Origin: Haloplanus salinarum
GTDB taxonomy: Archaea; Halobacteriota; Halobacteria; Halobacteriales; Haloferacaceae
Assembly: GCF_024498175.1 (NCBI RefSeq)
Contig: NZ_CP101823.1
Span: 2,362,987-2,426,986 of the forward strand
Direction: 5' to 3'
DNA: 64,000 nt
Below are positions 7,660-16,803 of this stretch, one piece after another. Numbering within the stretch: position 1 is the first letter of the stretch; each line of letters starts with the position of its first letter. The position numbers were made by a program, and so were the translations under genes. The notes under the pieces were generated by a model. It saw only the letters and a list, made by a program, of their open reading frames with translations. It did no database searches and had not been told where the DNA came from.

Positions 7660-8718
7660 ATGCTCCCTCTCGCCGGCGTCGCGTTCGGCATCGCACTCCT
7701 CATCGGCACGGGCGCGTACGCCGTGGCCAGGGTCGACGCCGTCGACAGTCGGCGAGCGCTCGTCGGCGGCGTCGCCCTGCTGGCCGTGGGCGGTGCGCTC
7801 GCGGTGGCGGTGCCCGCCGCCCCCGGCGCCGGCGCCGGCACCGCGGACGGGACGGACGCGAGCGCGAACGCGAGCGGGGATCCGTTGACGACCGTCGAGG
7901 GACGGGCGGCGGACCCGCTGACGGCGACGGGGAGCGTGAACGCGACGGCGACAGCCACCGTCGTCGCCGCCGCGTCGGGCGACCGGATCACCTACCGCAC
8001 GGCGTCCGGAAGTCGCCGGACGGTTCGCCTCGCCGGCGTCGACGCACCGGGGGTCGGGGGCGACGCTCCCGAGCGGTTCGACGGCGTCGTGACCGGAAGT
8101 CGGGGCCGGACGTGTCTCGCCGACCACGGGCGGCGGGCGCTGGTGTCGTTGCGGACGCTCGTGGGCGAGTCGGTGACCGTCGAGGCCGTCACGGACCGGC
8201 CGGCCGGCCCCGTCGCGGTCCTACACGCGGACGGGCGATCGATCAACCGCCGGGTCGTCGAGCGCGGTCACGCACGGGCCACCGACGACCGGTACGCCGA
8301 CGCGGAGGAGGCCGCACGGAGCGCGAAGCGGGGTCTCTGGTCGTGTGGCGTCGTCACCAACGACCGCCCGCTCCGAGGACCCAACGCCACGGGGGTTCGG
8401 ATCGCCGCGGTGCGCCCGAACCCGCCCGGCGACGACGCCGACTCGCTGGCCGAGGAGTACGTCGTCGTCGAGAACGCCGGTCGGACGACGGTCGATCTCT
8501 CGGACTGGCACCTCGCCGACGACGACGGCAACCGGTATTTCTTCTTCGACGGCCGGGAACTCCGCCCGGGCGAGCGGCTGGTGCTCCACGTCGGCGCCGG
8601 ACGGAACCGGGAGGGCCACCTGTACTGGGACGCCACGACCCCGGTGCTCGACAACGACCACGAGTCGCTGCGGCTCGTCGATGGCGACACTGACCGAGTG
8701 GTCAAATTCTCCTACTGA
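7660..8718 (+). CDS. Membrane-anchored thermonuclease-like (SNase) domain plus lamin-tail domain protein
   Basis: A 352-residue protein. Two hydrophobic segments (about residues 4-23 and 34-52) anchor it. A staphylococcal-nuclease-like domain (about 95-230) follows, with VRLAGVDAP, SINRRVVERGHARA and YADAEEAARSAKRGLW. It ends with a lamin-tail domain (about 240-352) of type VRIAAVRPNPPGDDADSLAEEYVVVENAG...DLSDWHLADDDGNRYFF. SNase domains cut DNA/RNA; lamin-tail domains often accompany extracellular nucleases. It is probably extracytoplasmic. Within the nuclease core the usual catalytic Arg after the first Asp is replaced by the VDAPGVGG segment, so activity is not certain. Confidence 0.75.
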   Translation: MLPLAGVAFGIALLIGTGAYAVARVDAVDSRRALVGGVALLAVGGALAVAVPAAPGAGAGTADGTDASANASGDPLTTVEGRAADPLTATGSVNATATATVVAAASGDRITYRTASGSRRTVRLAGVDAPGVGGDAPERFDGVVTGSRGRTCLADHGRRALVSLRTLVGESVTVEAVTDRPAGPVAVLHADGRSINRRVVERGHARATDDRYADAEEAARSAKRGLWSCGVVTNDRPLRGPNATGVRIAAVRPNPPGDDADSLAEEYVVVENAGRTTVDLSDWHLADDDGNRYFFFDGRELRPGERLVLHVGAGRNREGHLYWDATTPVLDNDHESLRLVDGDTDRVVKFSY

Positions 8719-8843
8719 GCGAACTGCGACGAGCGGCGCTCTCCGTCGTCTCAAACGCTGAAAAACCCTGTTTCCGTTTAACTACGTTTTCGTTTTATTC
8801 TGGTAATCGTCATCGTTATCATCGGCCGACCGCAGGTGCGACC

Positions 8844-10472
8844 ATGAGACGGATCACGATCCTGGCGGTCGTCGGCCTGCTGGTGGTCGCACCGGTAGTC
8901 CCCGGCACCGCGTCGAGCGTCGTCACGGGAAACCCGGAGTTGAGTTACAGCGTCGCCGACGACACGTTCGGGCCGAACGAGGAGGCCAGGCTCACCGTCG
9001 TCGCCACCAACGACGGGAACATCGAGGACGGCGGCGTCGGCCGCTTCGAGGACCAGGTTCAGACCGCACGGAGCGTCCAGATGGACGTGCAAGAGGGACG
9101 GATAAACGCGCCGATCGAGGTGAAGTCGGGGACGGTGACGGCCGGGAGCATCGGGCCGGGCGGCGCCGCCGAGTTCGGCTTCGACCTGGAGATCGGTGAC
9201 GCCGAACCGGGGAGCTACACCGTCCCGGTCGAGGTCACCTACCGCCACGCCCGGGCGGTGATCTACGAGGGATCGGTGTCGGCGCCGAGCGAGACCGAGT
9301 ACGTCTGGCTCGACAAGGAGCGGACGGTCGACCTGACGATCCGGATCGAGGAGACGTCCACGTTCGACATCGTCTCGGAGGGATCGAACGAGCTGTTCGC
9401 CGGCGACACCGGCTCGATGGCGTTCACGATCGAAAACACCGGGAGCCAGACGGCACGGAACGCGACGATCCGACTCTTTTCCCGGGCCTCGGGGCTCTAC
9501 TTCGGGAGTCCCGCCGCTCCGTCGGCGGAGAACGGAGTGTTCGTCGAGAGCCTGGCGCCGGGCGAGACCGAGCGCGTGTCGGTTCAGGTGGGCGCGACCG
9601 ACGACCTCTCGCCGGGGAACTACCCGGTCGATGCCGTCGTCGCCTACCGTGACGAGAGCGACATCGGGCGTGAGTCGGATACGCTGACCGCCGGGGTGCG
9701 GGTCCGTCCCGAGCGCACCTTCTCGATGGAGGGGCTGAAGACGCGGAACTTCCGGGTCGACGAGTCCGAGGCACGGATCTCGGGACGGATCGTCAACACG
9801 GGTCCCGCCGTCGCGCGGAACGTGGTCGTCAGGATGAGCGGTCAGGGTATCGTGGCGCCGACGAACGGCGAGACGGCGGTCGGGACGCTCGACCCCGGCG
9901 AGTCCGCGCCGGTGAACTTCACGGCGGCCATCCCCAGCGAAGCCGAACCCGGCTCGAACTCCTTTGCCTTCGAGGTGGAGTACGAGAACGCCGACGGCGA
10001 CGTGCGGACGGCCGCGAACCCGCTCCGCAAGACGCTGGCCATCGGCGCCGAGCGCGACCGGTTCGAGGTGACGGACGTCGAGACGTCGGTGACCCCGGGC
10101 GGGACGGCACGCCTCAGCGCGGACGTGCGCTACGTCGGTGACGACCCCATCTCGGCGGTCAACGCCAAACTGTTCACGAGCGACCCGCTCTCGTCGTCCG
10201 ACGACGGGGCCTACCTCGGGACGATGCAGCCGGGCGACACCACCACGGCCACGTTCCGGATCAGCGCGACGAGCGACGCCCTCCCCAAGCAGTACGCCGC
10301 GTCGATCGAGGTCCGGTACGACGAATCGGACGGCGACACCGAGTTCACGGACGGCATAGCCATCGGCGTCGGCGTCGAGGAACCGTCCGGCGGCCCGCCG
10401 GTCGTCCCCATCGCCCTGGGCGTGGTCCTGCTGCTCGTGATCGGCGGCGGCGTGTGGTACCGCCGACGATGA
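8844..10472 (+). CDS. COG1361-type S-layer-like secreted protein with C-terminal membrane anchor
   Basis: A 542-residue envelope protein. A signal peptide (residues 1 to about 25, ILAVVGLLVVAPVVPGTAS) is followed by repeated NEW3/CARDB-like beta-sandwich domains. Recurring phrases are MAFTIENTGSQTARNATIRL, RISGRIVNTGPAVARNVVV and TARLSADVRYVGDDPISAV. A C-terminal helix (VPIALGVVLLLVIGGGVWY) and a short Arg-rich cytoplasmic tail end it. A T-rich stretch with TTTTATTC (around 8791) and an AGGTG before the ATG are plausible expression signals. It directly precedes an MMPL transporter, a pairing frequent in haloarchaea, suggesting it is an outer adaptor of that exporter (inference). Confidence 0.82.
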   Translation: MRRITILAVVGLLVVAPVVPGTASSVVTGNPELSYSVADDTFGPNEEARLTVVATNDGNIEDGGVGRFEDQVQTARSVQMDVQEGRINAPIEVKSGTVTAGSIGPGGAAEFGFDLEIGDAEPGSYTVPVEVTYRHARAVIYEGSVSAPSETEYVWLDKERTVDLTIRIEETSTFDIVSEGSNELFAGDTGSMAFTIENTGSQTARNATIRLFSRASGLYFGSPAAPSAENGVFVESLAPGETERVSVQVGATDDLSPGNYPVDAVVAYRDESDIGRESDTLTAGVRVRPERTFSMEGLKTRNFRVDESEARISGRIVNTGPAVARNVVVRMSGQGIVAPTNGETAVGTLDPGESAPVNFTAAIPSEAEPGSNSFAFEVEYENADGDVRTAANPLRKTLAIGAERDRFEVTDVETSVTPGGTARLSADVRYVGDDPISAVNAKLFTSDPLSSSDDGAYLGTMQPGDTTTATFRISATSDALPKQYAASIEVRYDESDGDTEFTDGIAIGVGVEEPSGGPPVVPIALGVVLLLVIGGGVWYRRR

Positions 10473-10535
10473 ACGGAACGTCGACGGTCGCGACCGCGAG
10501 CACCGAAGGCCGTCGACGGTCGGAGGTGGACTGAG

Positions 10536-12860
10536 ATGGACGCGCTGCGATCGGTGTTCCGCACGATCGGTCACGAGATTCAGGCCCATCCGGTCGCCAC
10601 GCTCCTGATCGCGGCCGTGTTGCTGTTCGCCGCGCTCGGCGGTGCGGCACAGATCACGAGCGTCACCGGGGATCAGGCGTTCACCGGCGACAACCCCACC
10701 CTGGAGACGTACAACGACGCGTTCGACCGGGGCTCGATCTCGGTGTTGCTCCGGGGTGAGACGACCGATCCGGCGACGCTCAGAGCAGTCGCCAGGTTCG
10801 ACGACCGGATGTCGAGCGTGGCGGACGTCGCCTACGTCACCAGTCCGGCGGACCCCGTCAGGGAGGAGTACGGGCGCATCCCCGACTCGCAGGCGAAGAT
10901 CGAACGCGTCCTCGGCTCCCCCGACGTCACGTTCGTGCGGGTGGTGTTCGAACCCGGCCTCACACAGCCCGAGGAGCGCCCCATCTACACGGAGGCGCTG
11001 GCCGCCGAGGAGTGGGCGCGCTTCCCCGCCGGCGTCGACGTGATCATCACCGGTTCCGCGGCCTTCTCGGCCCAACTATCGGAGCTCATCGGCCAGAGCA
11101 CGAACCAGTTGCTCGGCCTGGCGGTGGGGCTGATGATCGTCGCCCTCTTTTTCCTCTTCCGGGGCGTGCGGTTGCGGCTTCTCCCCATCGTCGCGGTGTT
11201 CACGGGCGTGCTCTACACGTTCGGCGCCATCGGGTACGCGGGCATCCCCAACTCGACGCTGACGAGTTCCGTGTTCCCCATCCTGATCGGCCTCGGCATC
11301 GACTACTCCGTGCAGTTCCACGAACGCTACGAGGAGGAGTTGGAGTCGGCACCGCCACGCGAGGCGCTACCGCAAGCGCTGTCAGGTATCGGCCCGCCGG
11401 TGTTCGTCGCGATGCTCGCCGCCGCCCTCGGGTTCGGGGCGACCTGGATCTCGACGGTCGGAACGCCCGCGTTCGTCTGGTTCGCCCAGACCTCGATGTT
11501 CGGGGTCCTGCTCACGTTCCTCGCGGGCATCCTGGTCCTGCTCCCGATCCTGACGCTGTACGCGCGGTTCCGCCGGCGCGGCGTCGGCGAACTCGACCAC
11601 CACGACTTCGACGGCGACGGCGACGGTGACGGCGACGGCGACGGTGACGGGCCGGAGGGGGGAACGACCGACCCGACCGACCCGACCGACTCCGACCGGG
11701 TCGGTGCCTTCGGCCGGATGCTCGGGCGGACCTCCCGGACGCTCGCGGCCAACCCGGGTATCGTCCTCCTCGTCGCGCTGCTGTTGATGGGCGCCGGCTT
11801 CCAGGCCGGCCAGGGGCTCGACACCCTCGCCGATACCGAGGAGTTCGTCCCGCAGGACCTGCCGGCGTACGTCGACCTCCAGCAGTTTCGCTCCCAGACC
11901 GGCGGGGGGTCCGCCGTGCAGTACGACGTGCTCGTCACGGGGGGCGAACTCACCCATCCGGAGGTGTTACACTGGATGCAACGCTTCGAGCGGGTGGCCG
12001 TTGGCGCGCCACTGATCGAGGGTATCGACTCGCCGGCGACGCTCGTCGCGGAGCACAACGGGGGGGAGATCCCCGAGACGCAGGCGGGCGTCGAGCGGGT
12101 CCTGTCGACGGTGCCCGAACGCGAGCGGGCCCAGTATTACAACGACGGCGTAGCCCACATCACGGTCATCGGCGCCCAGGACATGTCGACCGACCAGACG
12201 CTCTCGTTCATCTCGAACGTCCAGGACGCGATCCGGTTCAGCAACCCGCCGCCGGGCGTCGATGCGACCCTCACGGGGACGGCGGCGATCACGCCGCCGT
12301 CGGTCGTCGAGCAGATCGAGAGCCGGAACGTGACGACGGGGCTCGGGGTCCTGTTCGTCTTCGGCCTCCTGCTGGCGTACTACCGGAACCTCGTGAAAGC
12401 GGTCGCCCCGCTGGTGCCGATGCTCTTCGTCATCGGGTGGCAGAACCTCTACATGGCGGCGCTGGACATCCCCGTCTCGCCGCTGGGTGCCTCCCTCGGC
12501 GCCATGACCGTCGGGATCGGCGCCGAGTACACCATCATCGTGATGGAGCGGTACTACGAGGAGAAAACGCAGGTGGGCGTGAGCAAACTCGACGCCGTCG
12601 AGACGGCCGCCACCCGCGTCGGCAAGGCCATCTCCGTCTCGGGGATGACCACCGTGTTCGGGTTCTCGGCGCTGACGCTGTCGCCGTTCCCCATCCTCGC
12701 CGACTTCGGCTACCTGACCGTCGGCGTCATCTTCCTGACGCTCGTGGCCGCGCTGGCGACGCTCCCGCCGACGCTGATCGTCCTCGACGGCCTCGCGGAG
12801 CGGCTCTCGCCCCTGCTGGGCGGCCGCGGGACCGATCCCGAGCCACAGGGGAACGCCTAA
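10536..12860 (+). CDS. MMPL/RND-superfamily exporter (HAE3-like)
   Basis: A 774-residue polytopic membrane protein made of two similar halves, each with one N-terminal helix, a large extracytoplasmic loop and five clustered helices. The second-half core VSPLGASLGAMTVGIGAEYTIIVMERYYEE and the first-half ILIGLGIDYSVQFHERYEEE are the RND helix-4 motifs with acidic residues that couple proton movement. The cytoplasmic linker between halves (about residues 350-375) contains a run of Asp-Gly repeats encoded by a 6-bp tandem repeat (about 11605-11650). A GGAGGT sequence at 10522-10527 lies 8 bases before the ATG, and a 21-codon ORF overlaps the stop of the upstream gene. Substrate unknown; probably lipids or hydrophobic molecules. 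Confidence 0.88.
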   Translation: MDALRSVFRTIGHEIQAHPVATLLIAAVLLFAALGGAAQITSVTGDQAFTGDNPTLETYNDAFDRGSISVLLRGETTDPATLRAVARFDDRMSSVADVAYVTSPADPVREEYGRIPDSQAKIERVLGSPDVTFVRVVFEPGLTQPEERPIYTEALAAEEWARFPAGVDVIITGSAAFSAQLSELIGQSTNQLLGLAVGLMIVALFFLFRGVRLRLLPIVAVFTGVLYTFGAIGYAGIPNSTLTSSVFPILIGLGIDYSVQFHERYEEELESAPPREALPQALSGIGPPVFVAMLAAALGFGATWISTVGTPAFVWFAQTSMFGVLLTFLAGILVLLPILTLYARFRRRGVGELDHHDFDGDGDGDGDGDGDGPEGGTTDPTDPTDSDRVGAFGRMLGRTSRTLAANPGIVLLVALLLMGAGFQAGQGLDTLADTEEFVPQDLPAYVDLQQFRSQTGGGSAVQYDVLVTGGELTHPEVLHWMQRFERVAVGAPLIEGIDSPATLVAEHNGGEIPETQAGVERVLSTVPERERAQYYNDGVAHITVIGAQDMSTDQTLSFISNVQDAIRFSNPPPGVDATLTGTAAITPPSVVEQIESRNVTTGLGVLFVFGLLLAYYRNLVKAVAPLVPMLFVIGWQNLYMAALDIPVSPLGASLGAMTVGIGAEYTIIVMERYYEEKTQVGVSKLDAVETAATRVGKAISVSGMTTVFGFSALTLSPFPILADFGYLTVGVIFLTLVAALATLPPTLIVLDGLAERLSPLLGGRGTDPEPQGNA

Positions 12861-12885
12861 CTGGGCGGGTGTCGAACCGACACCT

Positions 12886-13794
12886 ATGCCTACCGCACCC
12901 GCGGATTCGGAGTACGGAACGACGCTGGTCCCGACGGTCACGCCCTTCTCGGACGGCTCGGTCGATGCCGAGGCGGTGGCGGATCTCTCGGAGTTCGTCC
13001 TGTCGAACGGGGCCGACGGCCTCATCCCCTGTGGGACGACCGGCGAGTTCGCCAGCCTCTCGCTCGACGAGTACGAGACGGTCGTCTCCGCGAGTGTCGA
13101 CGCCGCCGACGGCGCGCCGGTCCTCCCCGGTGCCGGTCACACCAGCGTCGCCGGCACGCTCGAACGGATCGACATCGCGGCCGACTGCGGTGCCGACGCC
13201 GTCCTCGTCGTCCTGCCGTACTTCCACGGCGAGAACGGTGCGGGCGGCAACGAACGGTTCGTCCGCGCGGTCCTCGCGGAGACGGAACTGCCCCTGATTC
13301 TCTACAACATTCCCTCCTGTGTCGGCCAGACGATCGACGCCGATCTGATCGAGGCGGTCGCGGACCACCCGGACCTCGCGGGGATGAAAGACACCAGCGG
13401 CGACCTGACACACCTTCTGGAGATCATCCGCCGGACGGGCGAGGACTTCCACCTGTTCCAGGGCTGGGACAGCCAGCTCGTTCCCGCCATCTCGATGGGC
13501 GCCACCGGCGGGATCAACGCGGTGACGAACTACTTCCCCGGCATGATGGCGGAGACGATCGACGCGGCGGCGAACGACCTCGACCGTGCGCGCGACCTCC
13601 AGTTGGACCACATCGCGCCCCTGTTCAACGCCTCCCTCGAGTTCGGCTTCGCGCCGACGACGAAGACGATCCTGGTCGAACGGGGCGTCATCGACGACGA
13701 CGCGGTGCGACCGCCGCTGGTCGAACTGGACGACGACCAGAAGGCGGCGGTGCGTGACGTCCTCGATGCCACCCGCGGCGTCGCCGCCGAGTAG
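12886..13794 (+). CDS. Dihydrodipicolinate synthase family protein (DapA-like aldolase)
   Basis: A 302-residue class I aldolase of the DapA/NanA family. Visible are PCGTTGEFASL (substrate-carboxylate loop, about residues 45-54), LILYNIPS with the catalytic Tyr, and LAGMKDTSGD with the Schiff-base Lys (about residue 166). Family members condense pyruvate with an aldehyde or cleave 2-keto-3-deoxy sugar acids. No other lysine-pathway gene is adjacent, so I do not assign dapA; a sugar-acid aldolase is an equal possibility. The length is normal for the family. It starts 25 bases after the MMPL gene and could be transcribed with it. Confidence 0.8.
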   Translation: MPTAPADSEYGTTLVPTVTPFSDGSVDAEAVADLSEFVLSNGADGLIPCGTTGEFASLSLDEYETVVSASVDAADGAPVLPGAGHTSVAGTLERIDIAADCGADAVLVVLPYFHGENGAGGNERFVRAVLAETELPLILYNIPSCVGQTIDADLIEAVADHPDLAGMKDTSGDLTHLLEIIRRTGEDFHLFQGWDSQLVPAISMGATGGINAVTNYFPGMMAETIDAAANDLDRARDLQLDHIAPLFNASLEFGFAPTTKTILVERGVIDDDAVRPPLVELDDDQKAAVRDVLDATRGVAAE

Positions 13795-13833
13795 AGCCGC
13801 GAGGCTTATCCTTCCACCCGCCGAACGTGGCGT

Positions 13834-14604
13834 GTGAGCCAGACGACGATCCGAATCGATCCACACGTCCACTCGTCGGCCTCCTACGACGGCCACGACC
13901 CCGTCGAGTTGCTACTGGAGCAGGCGGCCGAAATCGGCCTGGATGGGATCGTCGTCACCGATCACGACGTGATCCACGAGTCGGTCCGGGCGGCCGAACT
14001 CGCCCCGGAGTACGGCCTGTTCGGTATCCCCGGCGTGGAGGTGTCGACGTCGGTGGGCCACCTGCTGGCCATCGGCGTCTCGGAGATGCCGCCCCGACGC
14101 GCACCGCTCGACGAGACGATCGACTGGGTCCGGGACCACGGTGGCGTAGCCGTCGTTCCCCACCCGTTCCAGCGCTCGCGACACGGGATCCCGCGGCGCC
14201 ACCTCGTCGACTGTGACGCGATCGAGGTGTTCAACTCGTGGCTGTTCACCGGCTTCCGGAACCGACGGGCGCGGCGGTTCGCGACGGAGAACGGTTACCC
14301 GGCGCTCGCCGCCAGCGACGCCCACTCGGTGCCCCACGTGGGCCGGGCGTACACGGAACTCGTCATCGAGGGCGTCGACCGCGCGGACCTCGACGGGGAG
14401 TCGGTCCTGAAGGCGGTCCGCGAGGGGTCGATGCGGATGCGCGGCCGCCGACAGCCGATCCCGGCCTCGGCACACCACTACGCGGTGGGCACGGCGCGAA
14501 AGAGCGGCTACTACGCGAAGGTCGGCGCGCTCAGAGGGCGGGCGGCGGCCAAGGCGAGCGCGATCCGCGGCGTCCAGCTGTTGTCCGAACTTCCCGGTCG
14601 CTGA
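13834..14604 (+). CDS. PHP-domain phosphoesterase
   Basis: A 256-residue polymerase-and-histidinol-phosphatase (PHP) domain protein. The metal-binding motifs are RIDPHVHSSASYDG (His pair), IVVTDHDVI, IPGVEVSTSVGHLLAIG, VVPHPFQRSRHG and ASDAHSVPHVG. These residues bind up to three metal ions that hydrolyse phosphate esters. The GTG at 13834 is chosen since the conserved sequence begins right there and a TATA-like GCTTATCC sits about 27 bases before. The substrate is unknown; similar short PHP proteins include nucleoside 3',5'-bisphosphate phosphatases and tRNA/RNA trimming enzymes. Confidence 0.82.
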   Translation: MSQTTIRIDPHVHSSASYDGHDPVELLLEQAAEIGLDGIVVTDHDVIHESVRAAELAPEYGLFGIPGVEVSTSVGHLLAIGVSEMPPRRAPLDETIDWVRDHGGVAVVPHPFQRSRHGIPRRHLVDCDAIEVFNSWLFTGFRNRRARRFATENGYPALAASDAHSVPHVGRAYTELVIEGVDRADLDGESVLKAVREGSMRMRGRRQPIPASAHHYAVGTARKSGYYAKVGALRGRAAAKASAIRGVQLLSELPGR

Positions 14605-14624
14605 CCGGTCGGCCGACGTTTTTT
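14605..14624 (+). terminator. T-tract terminator after the PHP gene
   Basis: Directly after the stop, a GC-rich stretch (CCGGTCGGCCGACG) runs into six T residues at 14619-14624. Archaeal termination typically uses such T-tracts. The next gene starts 25 bases later, so the T-tract also lies in its promoter region and might serve as its TATA-like box. Confidence 0.5.
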
Positions 14625-14648
14625 GTAGTGGTGAGCCAACACCCACCC

Positions 14649-15653
14649 ATGGCGAACAGAACCCGCGCCCTCCTGTCACGGATCGCACGGTCGTACGTGC
14701 TGTTCGTGGCCGTGGGCGTCGTCGTGGGACTCGCGCTGGCCCCCGTCGCGTGGAACGCCACGTCCTCGGAGGGGACGGTCGCGGTCGTCCCGGTCGCGGG
14801 CACCATCGACGGGTCGACCTCCGCGTCGGTCACGGCGATGCTTCAGCAGGCCCGGAACGACCCCGACGTGAAGGCAGTCGTGTTGCTCGTAAACAGCGGG
14901 GGTGGTGGCGCCGCCGCGAGCGAGGAGTTGTACCTGCAGACCAAGCGAACGGCCGCGGAGATGCCGCTCGTGACCAGCGTCGACGCCGCGGCGGCCTCGG
15001 GCGCGTACTACACCATCGCGCCGAGCGACCGCATCTACACCAAGCCGGCCTCGACCGTCGGGAGCGTGGGGGTGTTGGCGACGGCACCACAGCCGCTCGA
15101 ACCGACGGACCTCGTCGCCACCACGGGGCCGAACAAGCTGACCGGCGGCGACGAGCGCGAGTTCAACTACATCCTGGAATCCCTGGGTAATGCCTTCATC
15201 GGCGCCGTGTTCGAACAGCGCGGCGACCGGCTGGAGCTGACCCGCACCGAGGTCGAACAGGCCCGCATCTACAGCGGCACTCAGGCGGTCCGCAACGGCC
15301 TCGCCGACTCCATCGGCGGGCGGCAGGCGGCGGTCGAACACGCGGCCGACGAAGCCGGGCTCGACAACTACGACGTGCGTGTCATGCGACCGGACGGCAC
15401 CGCGCGGTTCCTCTCGCGGTCGAACTACCTCGCGTCGACCGCGCCGGACAAGGAGATGGTCTCGGCGGAGTACCTCTACGGCGAGGACCCCGGCGGCCCC
15501 GTCTTCCTGATGGTGCCCGCGACGTATCTCGACACGGCGAACGACGACGCGGACTCGCCGGCCCCGCGGACGAACGGCACGGAGCGGGACGTCGACAACC
15601 GGACAAGGCCGGCCGCCGCGGCGGCTCCGGGAGGGACCCATGTGGTTGCGTGA
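14649..15653 (+). CDS. S49-family membrane serine protease (SppA-like)
   Basis: A 334-residue protein with one N-terminal transmembrane helix (about residues 16-36) and a crotonase-fold S49 domain. Signatures are AVVLLVNSGGGGAAASEELY, then VTSVDAAAASGAYYTIAPSD with the catalytic Ser, TKPASTVGSVGV, and GPNKLTGGDEREFN with a candidate general-base Lys. This is the signal-peptide-peptidase catalytic dyad, acting on membrane-bound peptides. An insertion-free domain and an Asp-rich C-terminal tail follow. It overlaps the next gene by 14 bases, so the two are almost certainly translated together. Start at 14649 because the signal anchor begins there. Confidence 0.87.
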   Translation: MANRTRALLSRIARSYVLFVAVGVVVGLALAPVAWNATSSEGTVAVVPVAGTIDGSTSASVTAMLQQARNDPDVKAVVLLVNSGGGGAAASEELYLQTKRTAAEMPLVTSVDAAAASGAYYTIAPSDRIYTKPASTVGSVGVLATAPQPLEPTDLVATTGPNKLTGGDEREFNYILESLGNAFIGAVFEQRGDRLELTRTEVEQARIYSGTQAVRNGLADSIGGRQAAVEHAADEAGLDNYDVRVMRPDGTARFLSRSNYLASTAPDKEMVSAEYLYGEDPGGPVFLMVPATYLDTANDDADSPAPRTNGTERDVDNRTRPAAAAAPGGTHVVA

Positions 15654-16674
15654 GGTGGGCAAGCGGCTGGCCGTACTGCTCCTGACGGTGGCCGTCGTGG
15701 TGGCCGTCGCCAGCGTCGGGCCGACGCTCCTCTCGTCCGACGACGGCGGCGACGAGACGCTCCAGAACCCCGAGTACGCGCCCGAAAGCGTCGCGCCCGA
15801 CCCGCTCCCCGCGACGGGGACCATCGACGTGTCGGGGGCCGACCCCACGACGAACGGGACGGTCCTCATCGATCGGGGACACGCCAACCGGTTCTCCCGG
15901 GCGGACATCGAACCGCTCGTGGACGCGCTGATCCGACAGGGGTTCACCGTCGAGTTCTACAGCGACGGTGACCTGGCGAGCCGTCTCGAGGACGCCGACG
16001 TCTTCCTCGTGATCGATCCGGGGTCGGAGTACCTCCCGGGTGACGTCGACGACGTGCGGCAGTTCACGGGCAACGGCGGGCATTTGGTGATGGTCGGCGA
16101 ACCGGACCGGACCGCGATCAGCAGCAGTCTCCTCGGCACCTCGATCCAGAACCAGGAGAGCCGCCTCACGACGCTCGCCTCCGCGTACGGGATGAGCGTC
16201 GACACGCAGTACCTCTACAACCAGGAACACGCCGACGGCACGTTCAAACACATCGTCGCCCGGCCGACGGGAGGGGGCGGAGTGGACGGCGTCGAGCGGG
16301 TGACGATGTACACGGCGGCGTCGGTCACCACCCAGCGGGGAACGGTCCTCCTGCGGAGCGCCCCGAACACCCACAAGTCCGGGAGCGACGAGGTGACCGG
16401 CGAGTATCCGGTCGCGGTGCGCACGGAGAACACGGTGTTGCTCGGCGACAAGACCTTCCTGCGCGGGGATCGGTTCAACGTCGCCGACAACGAGGCGTTC
16501 ATCGCCTACCTCGTGGAGTTCATGCTCGACGGCGATCACCAACCGGCAGGCGGGACTGAAGGAGACACCGGGCGAACGCCGACGGCGACGCCGACAGCCA
16601 CGCCGACCGAGACGCCGGCGTCGACCCCCACGCCGACGGCGACGCCGACACCCACGCCGAGCGACGGGGACTGA
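15640..16674 (+). CDS. Membrane-anchored DUF4350-like protein with Thr/Pro-rich tail
   Basis: A 344-residue protein. The N-terminal helix (VLLLTVAVVVAVASV) anchors it. The body has TVLIDRGHANRFSRADIEPLVDALIRQGFTVEF and VFLVIDPGSEYLPGDVDDVRQFTGNGGHLVMVGEP. This Rossmann-like glutamine-amidotransferase-type fold is typical of DUF4350 proteins, which are not known to be catalytic. The C-terminus is a low-complexity TPTATPTETP tail of about 40 residues, probably a wall-spanning or O-glycosylated stalk. It overlaps the S49 protease gene and may form a membrane complex with it. The stop codon's last base begins a dispersed hairpin element. Confidence 0.75.
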   Translation: MWLREVGKRLAVLLLTVAVVVAVASVGPTLLSSDDGGDETLQNPEYAPESVAPDPLPATGTIDVSGADPTTNGTVLIDRGHANRFSRADIEPLVDALIRQGFTVEFYSDGDLASRLEDADVFLVIDPGSEYLPGDVDDVRQFTGNGGHLVMVGEPDRTAISSSLLGTSIQNQESRLTTLASAYGMSVDTQYLYNQEHADGTFKHIVARPTGGGGVDGVERVTMYTAASVTTQRGTVLLRSAPNTHKSGSDEVTGEYPVAVRTENTVLLGDKTFLRGDRFNVADNEAFIAYLVEFMLDGDHQPAGGTEGDTGRTPTATPTATPTETPASTPTPTATPTPTPSDGD

Positions 16675-16752
16675 TACGGATTATTGTAACTGTTCACCGG
16701 TGGTTCACCGGACGCTGGGCGAACCACCGGTAATGACTTACAATAACCGTAT
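16674..16752. repeat. Dispersed hairpin element, copy A
   Basis: An element of about 79 bp. The outer arms are ATACGGATTATTGTAA (16674-16689) and TTACAATAACCGTAT (16738-16752), complementary apart from one extra base. The inner arms are a perfect 11-bp inverted repeat, ACCGGTGGTTC (16696-16706) and GAACCACCGGT (16721-16731). Its first base is the last base of the upstream stop codon. Three related copies lie at 28958, 45867 and 60076. It could act in termination or mRNA 3'-end stability, or be a non-autonomous mobile palindrome. Confidence 0.88.
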
Positions 16753-16803
16753 GACCGGTCGCGCGGTCAGCAACGTTATCCCGACGGGCCGCCAGGGACG
16801 TGT

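Noticed and set aside
10469-10534. A 21-codon ORF bridging the COG1361 and MMPL genes
   Set aside because: It overlaps both borders neatly but is too short to judge and no conserved peptide is recognisable; chance is likely.
16560-16671. Short repeated ACGCCGAC-type units as a repeat array or minisatellite element
   Set aside because: They encode the Thr/Pro-rich C-terminal tail of the DUF4350-like protein in frame; similar low-complexity tails occur in other haloarchaeal surface proteins.
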